Positions 6,772 to 14,717 of a stretch of 44,596 bases of DNA are shown piece after piece (the stretch's first letter is position 1; the number at the start of each line of letters is the position of its first letter). Both the position numbers and the translations under genes were made by a program. Where the stretch lies: contig JAKACZ010000039.1 of NCBI GenBank assembly GCA_021820965.1, positions 1 through 44,596 of the forward strand. The letters are read 5' to 3'. Origin of the DNA: Bacillota bacterium (GTDB lineage: Bacteria; Bacillota; Sulfobacillia; Sulfobacillales; Sulfobacillaceae). Below the pieces are notes generated by a model, which saw nothing but the letters and a program-made list of their open reading frames with translations, ran no database searches and was not told the origin of the DNA.

Positions 6772-6794
6772 AGGAATATTTCCGCCTTATTCCT
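6772..6794 (+). terminator. Stem-loop after the Spo0E-like gene
   Basis: AGGAATA and TATTCCT are exact 7-bp arms with a 9-base loop. No T tract follows, so this may be a weak terminator or an mRNA-stabilising stem between the Spo0E-like gene and the flagellar operon. Confidence 0.4.
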
Positions 6795-6843
6795 CTAAAC
6801 CTGCACACCATACGCTGTACACTCTACAGTAGGGTGGTGTGTG

Positions 6844-7239
6844 ATGCGGATTCGCTTCAATTCCATACCTATCGAGGCTACGCTTGACCGGGCGGCGCAC
6901 CCAACAGAGCGGTCTCACCCCCTTGTTGGCGATGAGGAGGCATTATGGCGGGAGCTATCCAGCCACGAAGCCAAAATGCTGGAAAATCCGACAGACCCCC
7001 ACGTCGCCCAGTATTTATATACGGTTAAGCGCTTATTGGACCGCGCCTTACAGCATCATAAGGCCAAGTCGACGCCATACTGGTCACCTAAGGGGCGGTT
7101 TAGGCAGATGGTGCACATCGAAACTATCAACCAGGCATTAGGTGATCTGGTGGGTGCGATTCGCAGCGGCCACCCGGCCACACAGCTGGCGCGGCGGCTC
7201 GACGCCATTCGCGGATTAATGTTGGATTTGTGGATTTAG
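6844..7239 (+). CDS. YaaR/DUF327-family protein at the head of the flgN-flgK operon
   Basis: The 131-residue product ends in RRLDAIRGLMLDLWI, matching the conserved end of the DUF327 (YaaR) family, and has the expected central segment (TVKRLLDRALQHH). The biochemical role of the family is not known to me; relatives often lie in flagellar or replication-related clusters of Firmicutes. I used the ATG at 6844, which is better spaced from AGGGTGG than the GTG at 6841. In many Firmicutes flgM occupies this place; no FlgM-like protein is visible. Its stop is 8 bases before the flgN start. Confidence 0.7.
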   Translation: MRIRFNSIPIEATLDRAAHPTERSHPLVGDEEALWRELSSHEAKMLENPTDPHVAQYLYTVKRLLDRALQHHKAKSTPYWSPKGRFRQMVHIETINQALGDLVGAIRSGHPATQLARRLDAIRGLMLDLWI

Positions 7240-7247
7240 GAGGCCGC

Positions 7248-7592
7248 ATGGACTTGGACATGCTGTTTGCTCAAACGCTGGACGACCTAAAAGAAATGGA
7301 GCGACTCACAGAGGCAAAAATCCAAGCCGCCGTGCGTCGTGACGCCAAGACGCTGGTCAACCTCTTGCAAGAGCAAATCGATCCGATGTACCGGCTCAAC
7401 CGCAGCACCCTGGAACTTGGCATGTTAAGCATGGCCCAGCAGGCGGACCTTCGCACCCACATCACGCGATGGGCAACCCGCGAACAATATTTGCAGAACG
7501 TTTTGGAGAAGAACCTCGGATATATCGCGTACTTAAAACAGTTGTTAGGAATCAGCGGGCCGGAGTCGCCAGGCCTCAATGTCGGGCTGTAA
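7248..7592 (+). CDS. flgN: FlgN-like export chaperone for hook-filament junction proteins
   Basis: A 114-residue, almost wholly helical protein with the size and heptad pattern of FlgN (LVNLLQEQIDPMYRLNR near the middle, LEKNLGYIAYLKQLLG near the C-terminus). FlgN binds the C-termini of FlgK and FlgL and delivers them to the export gate. Sequence alone is weak, but the place directly before flgK and flgL is diagnostic. The start is set by AGGAGG six bases before the ATG at 7248. Confidence 0.75.
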   Translation: MDLDMLFAQTLDDLKEMERLTEAKIQAAVRRDAKTLVNLLQEQIDPMYRLNRSTLELGMLSMAQQADLRTHITRWATREQYLQNVLEKNLGYIAYLKQLLGISGPESPGLNVGL

Positions 7593-7624
7593 TCGCTCGT
7601 TGGCGCACAAGGAGGTGCATCCCT

Positions 7625-9097
7625 ATGGGATATGAAGTCTTGGGAATCGCGTCGCAGGCCATCCAGGCTCAAGAGTTGGCGCTGAACGTCACTGGCAATA
7701 ACATGGCCAACGCCACCACTCCCGGCTACAGTGCGGAGTCGGTCGATCTGACGGAAAACGCGCCGTCGCCCAACGCCGCCATGCCCGGCACCTTAATCGG
7801 CAACGGGGTGACCGCCACGGCCGTCACCCGAGCCACCAATGCCTTTCTGTCATCCAGCGTACGCAATCAGACCAGCGCCGTCGGTTATGCCACCGCGTTG
7901 ACCCAAGGGCTCAATCAGGTGCAAAGCGTGTTTCAAGAGCCGCAAAACGGTGGCCTGGCAGAAATGATGAATCAGTTTAGTCAGGCCTGGCTGGCCCTGT
8001 CGCAAAGTCCGACCAGCCTATCGGCACGCGAAAACGTTATCCAGGACGGGCAGACGCTGGCGTCAACATTTAACAGCACGGCCGCGACGCTCTTTTCCGA
8101 GGAGAACAGCGTAAACCAGAACATCCGCACCGCCGTGCAGCAAATTAATCAACTTGCCGGTCAAATTGGCCAATTGAACGGCCAAATTGCAACGGTGAGT
8201 ACTTCTGGCCAACAGCCCCTCGACCTTTTGGATCAACGCGATCAACTATTGAACAAGCTGAGCCGACTCACCAACATCAGCTATACCGCTGGTCCGGCCA
8301 ATTCGGTTGACGTATATATCGGTGCGCATCCCCTGGTGACAGGCAGCACGGTGTATCAGATGCAGATTGCTCCGGTCGGAGTTCCGGGCAGCTCCAGTTC
8401 GGGAACAGGATCCTCAATCTTCACCGCCGACCAACCGGTATGGTCGGACAACGGCAGCCCGGTTCAGGTGCAATCCGGATCGTTGGCCGGCAACATCGCT
8501 TTGTTGTACAACCAAACCGTCAGCGGGAGCAGCGGCGGACCCGTTTCGGCCGGATATCTGACCCACTACGGCCAGCAGCTGGACAATCTGGCCAATAGCT
8601 TAAAGACAACCGTCAATAACGGACAGCAGAGCGGCCTTGACTTATCCGGCAATCCAGGGGCAAACTTCTTTACCGGCACCAGCGCTGGCACCATAGCGGT
8701 TAGTGCAGCCATGACCCCCGATGGGGTGGCGGCTGCCTCACCTCCACCCTCGGGCTCGAGCTTCGATACAGGCGATGGCAGCAATGCCACCAACATCTAC
8801 AATGCTTTGTCGACCGGCACGATGACCATCGGCTCATCGGTCGGCACCACCCTGAACGGCTACTATCAGTCGCTGGTGGGTCAAGTAGGATTGAACGGAC
8901 AAAACGCCAACAACCTTCAGACGGACGGCACGAATACGTTGACGTCGCTGAATAATGAACTGCAGGGAGTTACAGGCGTTGACCTGAATCAACAATCGGT
9001 CAATATGATTCAGGAGCAGCAAAGCTTTGAAGCGGCAGCCAAGCTGATTGCCACCGAACAGTCCACCATTCAGAGCCTTATGTCGGCCGTCGGATAG
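7625..9097 (+). CDS. flgK: Flagellar hook-associated protein 1 (FlgK)
   Basis: Start at ATG 7625 behind AAGGAGGTG. The N-terminus (LGIASQAIQAQELALNVTGN then NMANATTPGY) is the rod/hook-family signature. The C-terminus (SVNMIQEQQSFEAAAKLIAT) is the matching heptad helix. The 490 residues contain the long D1 coiled-coil region (~120-230) and a Ser/Gly/Thr-rich variable middle. FlgK is exported and forms the first junction layer between hook and filament. It is 23 bases upstream of flgL in the same operon. Confidence 0.95.
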   Translation: MGYEVLGIASQAIQAQELALNVTGNNMANATTPGYSAESVDLTENAPSPNAAMPGTLIGNGVTATAVTRATNAFLSSSVRNQTSAVGYATALTQGLNQVQSVFQEPQNGGLAEMMNQFSQAWLALSQSPTSLSARENVIQDGQTLASTFNSTAATLFSEENSVNQNIRTAVQQINQLAGQIGQLNGQIATVSTSGQQPLDLLDQRDQLLNKLSRLTNISYTAGPANSVDVYIGAHPLVTGSTVYQMQIAPVGVPGSSSSGTGSSIFTADQPVWSDNGSPVQVQSGSLAGNIALLYNQTVSGSSGGPVSAGYLTHYGQQLDNLANSLKTTVNNGQQSGLDLSGNPGANFFTGTSAGTIAVSAAMTPDGVAAASPPPSGSSFDTGDGSNATNIYNALSTGTMTIGSSVGTTLNGYYQSLVGQVGLNGQNANNLQTDGTNTLTSLNNELQGVTGVDLNQQSVNMIQEQQSFEAAAKLIATEQSTIQSLMSAVG

Positions 9098-9120
9098 AAA
9101 TCCGGGAAAGGAGCATCGCT

Positions 9121-10035
9121 ATGCAAGTGACACCCATTATCGTAGCCAACACGCTGCTACAGAACGTTCAAAACCAAGAGGCGCAAATCACCAAACTGCA
9201 GCAGGAAGAGTCGAGCGGGCAAAAATTCCAACTGCCGTCGGATAATCCTATGGCGGCCGAGAACACATTGAACCTGAACAATACGCTGGCCGGGATTAAG
9301 ACTTTCACAACCTCGGCTCAAAACGCCCAGGGATGGCTGAACCAAACTAATGGCGTATTGACTAACATGATTAATCTGTGGGATCAGGTTCTTCAAACCG
9401 CCACTCAGGCCGCAAACAGCACCAACAATCAGGCCGACTTAAACGCCTTAGCCAATAACGTCCTACAGATGCAGACAAATTTTGCTCAGATGCTAAACAC
9501 CCAATATGAAGGCAGCTACATTTTCAATGGGTACAACACCCAAAACCCGCCCACGCAGCTGACCTCGGCCAATCCGCCGGCCAGCGCGCTGGCGGCTACC
9601 CAAGGGCAGTTGCAGAATTTCGAGATTAACAATGGTGTGAGCGTCACCGTCAATTTGACCGGCTGGGAAAACGTCGGGCAGCCGTCGGGGCAGAACTACT
9701 TGCAAACCGCATACAGCGACCTGGGCAAGCTGGCCGCCGCCATTCAGTCGGGCCCCTTGGCCGTGCAAAGTATACTCGGCAGCCTAAAAAGCGATTTAAA
9801 TACCCTGACTGGAGCGCAGGCCTTAGTCGGCGGCAACATGCAGCGGGTGCAAAACACCTTGACTCAGCTCGCCCACGCTCAGAGTGACATTAACCAGAAT
9901 CTAGCCAATGTCTCCGGTGCCAACATGGCGCAGGTCACCACCCAACTGGCGCAAGAGCAAAACGCCTACCGGGCCACGTTGCAAAGCGGCGCAGGAGTGT
10001 TGTCCCTGTCGCTCTTAAACTTCATCAATCCGTAG
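9121..10035 (+). CDS. flgL: Flagellar hook-associated protein 3 (FlgL)
   Basis: The 304-residue product has flagellin-like terminal helices: an N-terminal segment with QLPSDNPMAAENTLNLNNTL (the family's SDdPxAA motif) and a C-terminal TQLAQEQNAYRATLQSGA. FlgL is the second junction layer, to which the filament attaches. AAAGGAG precedes the ATG. fliW begins 11 bases after the stop. Confidence 0.95.
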   Translation: MQVTPIIVANTLLQNVQNQEAQITKLQQEESSGQKFQLPSDNPMAAENTLNLNNTLAGIKTFTTSAQNAQGWLNQTNGVLTNMINLWDQVLQTATQAANSTNNQADLNALANNVLQMQTNFAQMLNTQYEGSYIFNGYNTQNPPTQLTSANPPASALAATQGQLQNFEINNGVSVTVNLTGWENVGQPSGQNYLQTAYSDLGKLAAAIQSGPLAVQSILGSLKSDLNTLTGAQALVGGNMQRVQNTLTQLAHAQSDINQNLANVSGANMAQVTTQLAQEQNAYRATLQSGAGVLSLSLLNFINP

Positions 10036-10046
10036 AGAGGAGCCTC

Positions 10047-10505
10047 ATGCTGACCGTCGAGACACGCTTTCACGGCACTATCTCGGTTGAAGAGACAGAC
10101 GTGCTGACGATTGACTATGAAATCTTAGGATTCCCGTCGGAAAAGCGGTTTTTGTTGTTGCCGCATCGGCCGGATAGCCCTTTCCTATACTTGCAGTCGG
10201 TTCAGACGTCGTCGTTGGCTTTCGTCGCCATCGACCCTCTCCTGCGATTCCCGGAATATCAAATTCCGTCGGCTGAAATTCCCCCGGCACTGGGAGATTC
10301 CAGTGAGTGGGCGATCCTGTGCTTATGCACCCTGGGAAGCGGGCAAGATCCCACTATGAACTTGAGGAGCCCCTTGATCTTCAATCGGAATTCCCGCCAC
10401 GGGGGGCAGTTTGTGCTATCCTTGCCCTATCCGATCCAATATCCCCTGTTTTCGGGCGACGATGAGGCGCCGGAGGAGCCGAGCCATGCTGGTACTTACC
10501 CGTAA
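10047..10505 (+). CDS. fliW: Flagellar assembly factor FliW
   Basis: Typical 152-residue FliW with the early [16 protein letters not shown] (consensus GLPGFe..r.f.l) and a C-terminal [11 protein letters not shown] segment (consensus n.....GrQ). FliW binds CsrA and flagellin in a partner switch: free FliW sequesters CsrA so flagellin mRNA is translated. GAGAGGAG precedes the ATG. The last 20 bases overlap csrA, giving tight coupling of the antagonist pair. Confidence 0.93.
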   Translation: MLTVETRFHGTISVEETDVLTIDYEILGFPSEKRFLLLPHRPDSPFLYLQSVQTSSLAFVAIDPLLRFPEYQIPSAEIPPALGDSSEWAILCLCTLGSGQDPTMNLRSPLIFNRNSRHGGQFVLSLPYPIQYPLFSGDDEAPEEPSHAGTYP

Positions 10506-10749
10506 AATTAATGAGGCCCTCCTGATTGAGGAGGGCACCATCCGGGTCGTTGTTCTGTCAGTCCAGGGGGACCAAGTCAAGCTGGGCATTGATGCGCCGC
10601 GGGAGGTCAGCATTATGCGCGAAGAAATTGTCGAGGCGCAGAGCCAAAACCGAGAAGCGGCACAATCGATTTCCCCAGACGACTTGTCCTCGCTTACGGA
10701 GCCTGGGAAAATGCGTCCATCTCGTCGCCCGACACCAAAATCTCGGTAA
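10486..10749 (+). CDS. csrA: Carbon storage regulator CsrA with an extended C-terminus
   Basis: [20 protein letters not shown] and [18 protein letters not shown] are canonical CsrA. The protein represses translation by binding GGA motifs in mRNA leaders, classically that of flagellin. The start is ATG 10486 behind GGAGGAG, inside the fliW end. After ~55 core residues comes a ~30-residue Ser/Arg/Pro-rich tail ([14 protein letters not shown]), longer than usual. The final 56 bases overlap the 3' end of fliN on the other strand, so the tail is encoded antisense to the fliN C-terminus. Confidence 0.95.
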   Translation: MLVLTRKINEALLIEEGTIRVVVLSVQGDQVKLGIDAPREVSIMREEIVEAQSQNREAAQSISPDDLSSLTEPGKMRPSRRPTPKSR

Positions 10750-11116
10750 TTTTCACTCCAAAGTTGTCTCCAATGATTACCACATCGCCGCGCGCCACCA
10801 ACCGGCCGTTGAGGAACACGTCAACCGGGTCGCCATAAACCCGGTCAAGTTCCACCACGGATCCGGGGCCAATCTCAAGTACGTCTTTCACCGTGAGTTC
10901 GGTTGTCCCCAAAATGGCTTCCACGGTCATGGGAACATCCCAGACAAACTCGATCGTTTCCTGTGCCCCGGGCCGCGGTCCGGCGTCATCCAACTCGACA
11001 AATTCGACCTTCTTGACCTCGACGACCGAATCTTCCGGTTCCGGATCGGCCGATTCGGATGCGTCAACTAATGCCTGGATTTCTTCCGCGGTCAGGCGCG
11101 ACGCCTTCTTGGACAT
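10694..11116 (-). CDS. fliN: Flagellar switch protein FliN with a CheY-binding-like N-terminus
   Basis: A 140-residue FliN. Residues ~55-135 form the SpoA/FliMN C-terminal domain ([20 protein letters not shown] then [20 protein letters not shown]). It makes the lower C-ring with FliM and helps dock export substrates. There is no CheC-type domain, so it is not FliY. Residues 8-16 read LTAEEIQAL, resembling the LSQxEIDAL peptide that in other bacteria binds phosphorylated CheY from the N-terminus of FliM or FliY. It begins one base after the fliM stop; the 3' end overlaps csrA antisense. Confidence 0.93.
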   Translation of the reverse strand: MSKKASRLTAEEIQALVDASESADPEPEDSVVEVKKVEFVELDDAGPRPGAQETIEFVWDVPMTVEAILGTTELTVKDVLEIGPGSVVELDRVYGDPVDVFLNGRLVARGDVVIIGDNFGVKITEILVSGDEMDAFSQAP

Positions 11117-11117
11117 G

Positions 11118-12020
11118 TTAGTCCTCCCCCTTTCGAGAAATTACCCGGACCGCCAGGCGGCCGCGGCTACGACCGGGCAACACTAAAAATTTGTCCCGGT
11201 TGGACAGGCGCATGGTCAGCGGTTGATCATAACGGTTTTTCAGCACGATGGCATCGCCCACCTTGAGCTGATCAAATTCGCCCAAACTGAGCTCCGTTTT
11301 ACCCAAAAGCACCGATCCGTGAATTGCTACCGACTCGACATGCTTTTTCATTTGGTCGCGCTTCACGACGACGTTGGCCAGGGAACCGTCCCTGACCAAC
11401 TGGGCCCGAACCGCAGCCTCCGCCAGCGGGGCCACATTGGAGTAGGGCCAGGCCAGCATTAGCTGCCCGCGATTGGAATCGATGGTAATCTGCTGACGCG
11501 ACACCAAGACCAGATCCCCCTCACCGGCAATCTGGGTAAAAGCCGGATTATGCTCCATGGCGATCAGTTTAGGTTCCACCGCCATCATTGCATTCCAAAC
11601 GTCGCCATATAGTCCCAATATCCGCTCGAAGATGCGCTTCATGATGGTCTGCTCGATTTCCGAGAGGCGGCGGGCCGCCGTGGCCCCTATGCCTTGCCCG
11701 CCCAGAGCGCGATCAATCATGGCGATGGCGATGGCCGGCGAACACTCCAATAGTGCAGTGGCCGGCAGCGGGCTGGTCTTAAACACGCTAATCACCGCCG
11801 GCATGCGGATGGATTGGAGCATTTCCTCATAGGGAATCTGGTGGACCACCAGCTGCTGCAGTTGCATCGGCGTGCGCAAGTAGGCGGAGAGAAAATTGGC
11901 GACACCGCGCCAAAATGTTGCCTGAGTTCCGGTTACCGCATCGAGCTGCGCCCGGCTTAGTTGGTGTGGTCGTTGAAAGTCATAAGGGCGGGTCGCTTGC
12001 TGTTCATGCACTAACCCCAT
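11118..12020 (-). CDS. fliM: Flagellar motor switch protein FliM lacking the usual CheY-binding peptide
   Basis: The body is clear FliM: RPYDFQRPHQLSR near the start, a GGQGIGA turn in the CheC-like middle domain, and a C-terminal SpoA domain (ELSLGEFDQLKVGDAIVLKN). It links FliG to FliN in the C-ring. FliM normally starts with LSQxEIDALL; here only ~10 unrelated residues precede RPYDF. I prefer the ATG at 12020, since GAGAGGGG would touch the ATG at 12026. Neither start restores the motif, and 300 residues is short for FliM. Transcribed after fliL. Confidence 0.93.
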   Translation of the reverse strand: MGLVHEQQATRPYDFQRPHQLSRAQLDAVTGTQATFWRGVANFLSAYLRTPMQLQQLVVHQIPYEEMLQSIRMPAVISVFKTSPLPATALLECSPAIAIAMIDRALGGQGIGATAARRLSEIEQTIMKRIFERILGLYGDVWNAMMAVEPKLIAMEHNPAFTQIAGEGDLVLVSRQQITIDSNRGQLMLAWPYSNVAPLAEAAVRAQLVRDGSLANVVVKRDQMKKHVESVAIHGSVLLGKTELSLGEFDQLKVGDAIVLKNRYDQPLTMRLSNRDKFLVLPGRSRGRLAVRVISRKGED

Positions 12021-12089
12021 GGACATCCCCTCTCGGTTGCGTGAGCCTTTTTCGACAATATTCGTCCCGGGCTGCCAATCTCCTGCCAG

Positions 12090-12566
12090 CTACTGGGTCA
12101 GCAAATTGGAGAAGTAAATATTTTTCACGGTTCCCGGTCCGAAGATAGACTGCAGTACCTCAGATACCTGATCCTTGAACAGCGTGAGCCCCCCCGAGGA
12201 CAAGAACACCGAATACGGCGTGGACCGCGCCAAAGCAATGAGCTGGTTGCGGATCTGAGCGTCGAGTGCGGATGATCCGGTTCCCGATCCCCCCGACGCT
12301 GAGCTTGACACTCCACCGGCCGCCTTTAAAGCGGCAGGCGTGACTTGAAATTCCAGGTCAAAACTCACATAGTGGCTATTCCCGGCCAAGTTGCTCTGAA
12401 TCCCCGTTTCAGTAATTGACACAGCCGTTTTCGGGTCGAACGGGGCGGATTCAATCACAGGCGGCGGCGTATGGCTGAGCATTGACGGTTCCAAAAAAAT
12501 AATTCCGCCGGCGCCCGCGCCGAGGCCGACAACAAAAACGATGATAAACAGCAAAATTTTCTTCAC
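12090..12566 (-). CDS. fliL: Flagellar basal-body-associated protein FliL
   Basis: Single N-terminal membrane anchor (residues ~4-26) followed by a periplasm-side domain with HYVSFDLEFQV and a C-terminal VKNIYFSNLLTQ, the usual FliL ending. FliL rings surround the stator units and stabilise torque. GTG start behind GAGGAG. A Gly/Ser-rich insert (~85-98) is unusual but lies in a loop. First gene of fliL-fliM-fliN, divergent from the lytic transglycosylase. I see no clear promoter in the 89-base spacer. Confidence 0.9.
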   Translation of the reverse strand: MKKILLFIIVFVVGLGAGAGGIIFLEPSMLSHTPPPVIESAPFDPKTAVSITETGIQSNLAGNSHYVSFDLEFQVTPAALKAAGGVSSSASGGSGTGSSALDAQIRNQLIALARSTPYSVFLSSGGLTLFKDQVSEVLQSIFGPGTVKNIYFSNLLTQ

Positions 12567-12655
12567 TACCGGTCTCCTCTTCGCTGAAAATATCTCCTTA
12601 AGTATTCGGCTCCGCCCAACCGTTTAGATAGAATGGAGAGGGGAGGCAGATCATT

Positions 12656-13189
12656 ATGGATACCTATTTGCTTTGGGCACTCAACACCCTCTTTCAAGAC
12701 CTTTTCGATCCGGTTTCCACATCCTTGGGAGGTAAGAGCCAAGGGGCATTCCCAAGTTTATCGGCCCCCTCATCTTCTAACACCACAACCACCCTTCCCG
12801 AAGCGGCTTCTTCCAACGTGCAGCAGTCAATTCAGAACGCTGCCGCTCAGACTGGCCTCTCGCCCGCCTTGCTCAAAGCGGTGGCCACGGTGGAGTCGGG
12901 GCTTGACCCTTCCGCCGTAAGTTCCGCCGGCGCCATCGGGTTGATGCAGTTGATGCCCGAGACCGCCCAAAGCCTGGGAGTCAACGCGGCCAATCCTGCT
13001 CAAAATGCCTTGGGCGGAGCGGAATATCTGAAGAACCTGCTAAATCAATTCGGGCACAATTTATCACTCGCGCTGGCAGCCTATAATGCCGGCCCCGGGG
13101 CTGTTGCCCAGTATGGGGGGATTCCGCCCTACCCCCAAACTCAGCACTATGTGGCTGACGTACTCAGTGCATACAAAGCCAACACCTAA
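12656..13189 (+). CDS. Lytic transglycosylase (SLT domain) within the flagellar cluster
   Basis: Residues ~55-175 are a Slt-type goosefoot domain: catalytic Glu80 in LKAVATVESGLDPS, then AGAIGLMQLMPETAQSLGV and ALAAYNAGPGAV. It cleaves peptidoglycan glycan strands, presumably opening a path for the rod. The first ~50 residues are a hydrophobic helix plus a Ser/Thr linker, so it is probably exported, though no clean signal peptidase site is visible. It is the only plus-strand gene between the fliL and fliO runs. Its end overlaps the flgG end by 4 bases. Confidence 0.9.
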   Translation: MDTYLLWALNTLFQDLFDPVSTSLGGKSQGAFPSLSAPSSSNTTTTLPEAASSNVQQSIQNAAAQTGLSPALLKAVATVESGLDPSAVSSAGAIGLMQLMPETAQSLGVNAANPAQNALGGAEYLKNLLNQFGHNLSLALAAYNAGPGAVAQYGGIPPYPQTQHYVADVLSAYKANT

Positions 13190-13956
13190 GCCTGCAGCGC
13201 CGTAGTGGCTTGAATCACCTGTTGCCCCACCGATACCACCTTGGCATTGACGCTATAGGCCGTTTCCGCCTGCACCAAGTCCACCAGGCTCTGTGCCAGG
13301 TTGGTGCCGCTTTGGTTGACGGCAGACGACGCTAGCGTTCCGGTGCCGTTTTTCCCCGGGGTCGTGATGGTGGGCCGACCGGAATTTCCCGACAGTCCGT
13401 AGAGGCCATTCCCCTTTGCCACCAATCCCTGGGGGTTAGGAATCGAGGCAATCTTCACCTGGCCCACCACTCGGGGGCCGCCTGGCCCCGACACCGTGAC
13501 AACGCCATCCGCCGCCACGCTAAATTTCTCGCCCACTGGAATGATAATCGGCGGGTAGAGCTTTTGCCCCCCGGACAGCACCAGTTCACCGCCGGCATCA
13601 ATCTGGAACATGCCGGCGCGGGTAAAGGCCAGCCCACCTTGGCCCGACACCACGAAGAAGCCGTTCCCTTCAATAGCCAGATTCGCCGATGACTGGGTGG
13701 TCTGAATATTGTTCGAAAAAATCGGGGCGTTGCCCACCAGCCCCGCGCCCGAATTCATCGCCAAGCCGGGCTTGAGCGTCTGTGCGGCCAACGTGGCCCC
13801 GCCCGGACGCACCACCAGATTGCCGATGCTGGCCAAGGCCGGCTGATTGGCCCCGTAGCCAGGGGTGTTGAGATTGGCAATATTGGCCGCGATGGAGTTT
13901 AGTACGTCATTTTGGGCATTAATGCCACTGGACGCGATGCCGAGAACCGAGAACAT
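13186..13956 (-). CDS. flgG: Flagellar rod protein, FlgG type
   Basis: The N-terminus LGIASSGINAQNDVLNSIAA followed by NIANLNTPGY and the C-terminal TNLAQSLVDLVQAETAYSVN are the paired termini of rod/hook proteins; IEGNGFFVVSG and FTRAGMFQID are the core FlgG/F motifs. 256 residues suits the distal rod protein. AAGGAGG precedes the ATG. It is the second of two tandem FlgF/G-family genes at the end of the flhG operon; assignment of G versus F rests on similarity of the C-terminus. Confidence 0.88.
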   Translation of the reverse strand: MFSVLGIASSGINAQNDVLNSIAANIANLNTPGYGANQPALASIGNLVVRPGGATLAAQTLKPGLAMNSGAGLVGNAPIFSNNIQTTQSSANLAIEGNGFFVVSGQGGLAFTRAGMFQIDAGGELVLSGGQKLYPPIIIPVGEKFSVAADGVVTVSGPGGPRVVGQVKIASIPNPQGLVAKGNGLYGLSGNSGRPTITTPGKNGTGTLASSAVNQSGTNLAQSLVDLVQAETAYSVNAKVVSVGQQVIQATTALQA

Positions 13957-13977
13957 CGTCCCGCCTCCTTTTTCCGA

Positions 13978-14706
13978 CTATGGCAGCGTTCCGAGAGTCG
14001 CGGCCGTAGCCAGTCGTTTGCTCTCTTCATTCACCAGTTGCGTTATCGATTGGTACCATGATTGCGCATCAATCATTTGAGCCATCGAATCGGCCAAGTT
14101 CACGTTGGATGTGTTCAGTGACGACTGCACCACTTGTCCGGTAAACGGCAGCCGGGTGGGGCTTTTGTACAAATCGTTTCCCAGCGGCTGAACACCTGAC
14201 CTGGGCAGGTCCGCCAGAGCCAACGCACCAACCGTGGTCGCACCTTGGGTAAGTACCCCTGAAGGGCTGACGCTAAAGGGGACACCTGGTTTGAGCTTGA
14301 TCGGCTTGCCGGACTGACTTAGCACAAAATCGCCGCGGCTGGTCACTAAATTTCCATTGGCGTCCACACTGAATTGGCCATCGCGGGTGTAGGCAATCCC
14401 ACCCGGCGTGCGGACGACGAAAAAGCCATTGCTGCCCAAAATGGCCAGATCATTGGGGTTCGAAGTCGATTCCACACCGCCCCCGGAAACTTCAAGGCCC
14501 GAGCTGAATGCCACACCCGTCGAGCTCTGCCCCAACACCGCGGGAACCGTTCCGGTGCGAATCACCGTTCCGGTGGGGAACGCGCTAAAGATCCCCACCT
14601 GCGCCAAATACCCGGGCGACTGACTGTTGGCCAGGTTTCCGGCAATGAGCGATAACGATTGGTTTTGGGCAATCATTCCCGACGCTCCGATATATATTGG
14701 GTCCAT
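13978..14706 (-). CDS. Flagellar rod protein, FlgF/FlgG type (FlhO-like)
   Basis: 242 residues with the rod signature (YIGASGMIAQNQSLSLIAGN then LANSQSPGYL) and core motifs LGSNGFFVVRTPGG and YTRDGQFSVD. The C-terminus (NLADSMAQMIDAQSWYQSI) departs from FlgG, so I favour the proximal rod protein. The start is the ATG at 14706, spaced 6 bases from AGGGGGG; the ATG at 14712 would touch it. It lies 11 bases after flhG and is followed by flgG. Confidence 0.85.
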   Translation of the reverse strand: MDPIYIGASGMIAQNQSLSLIAGNLANSQSPGYLAQVGIFSAFPTGTVIRTGTVPAVLGQSSTGVAFSSGLEVSGGGVESTSNPNDLAILGSNGFFVVRTPGGIAYTRDGQFSVDANGNLVTSRGDFVLSQSGKPIKLKPGVPFSVSPSGVLTQGATTVGALALADLPRSGVQPLGNDLYKSPTRLPFTGQVVQSSLNTSNVNLADSMAQMIDAQSWYQSITQLVNEESKRLATAATLGTLP

Positions 14707-14717
14707 CGCCATCCCCC

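Noticed and set aside
6796..6821. Possible sigma-28 promoter (TAAA, 14 bases, GCTGTACA) before the yaaR-like gene
   Set aside because: The -10 part matches the GCCGATAT consensus poorly. Not strong enough to annotate.
12629..12634. TAGAAT as a -10 box for the lytic transglycosylase
   Set aside because: It lies directly before the ribosome binding site and has no -35 partner.
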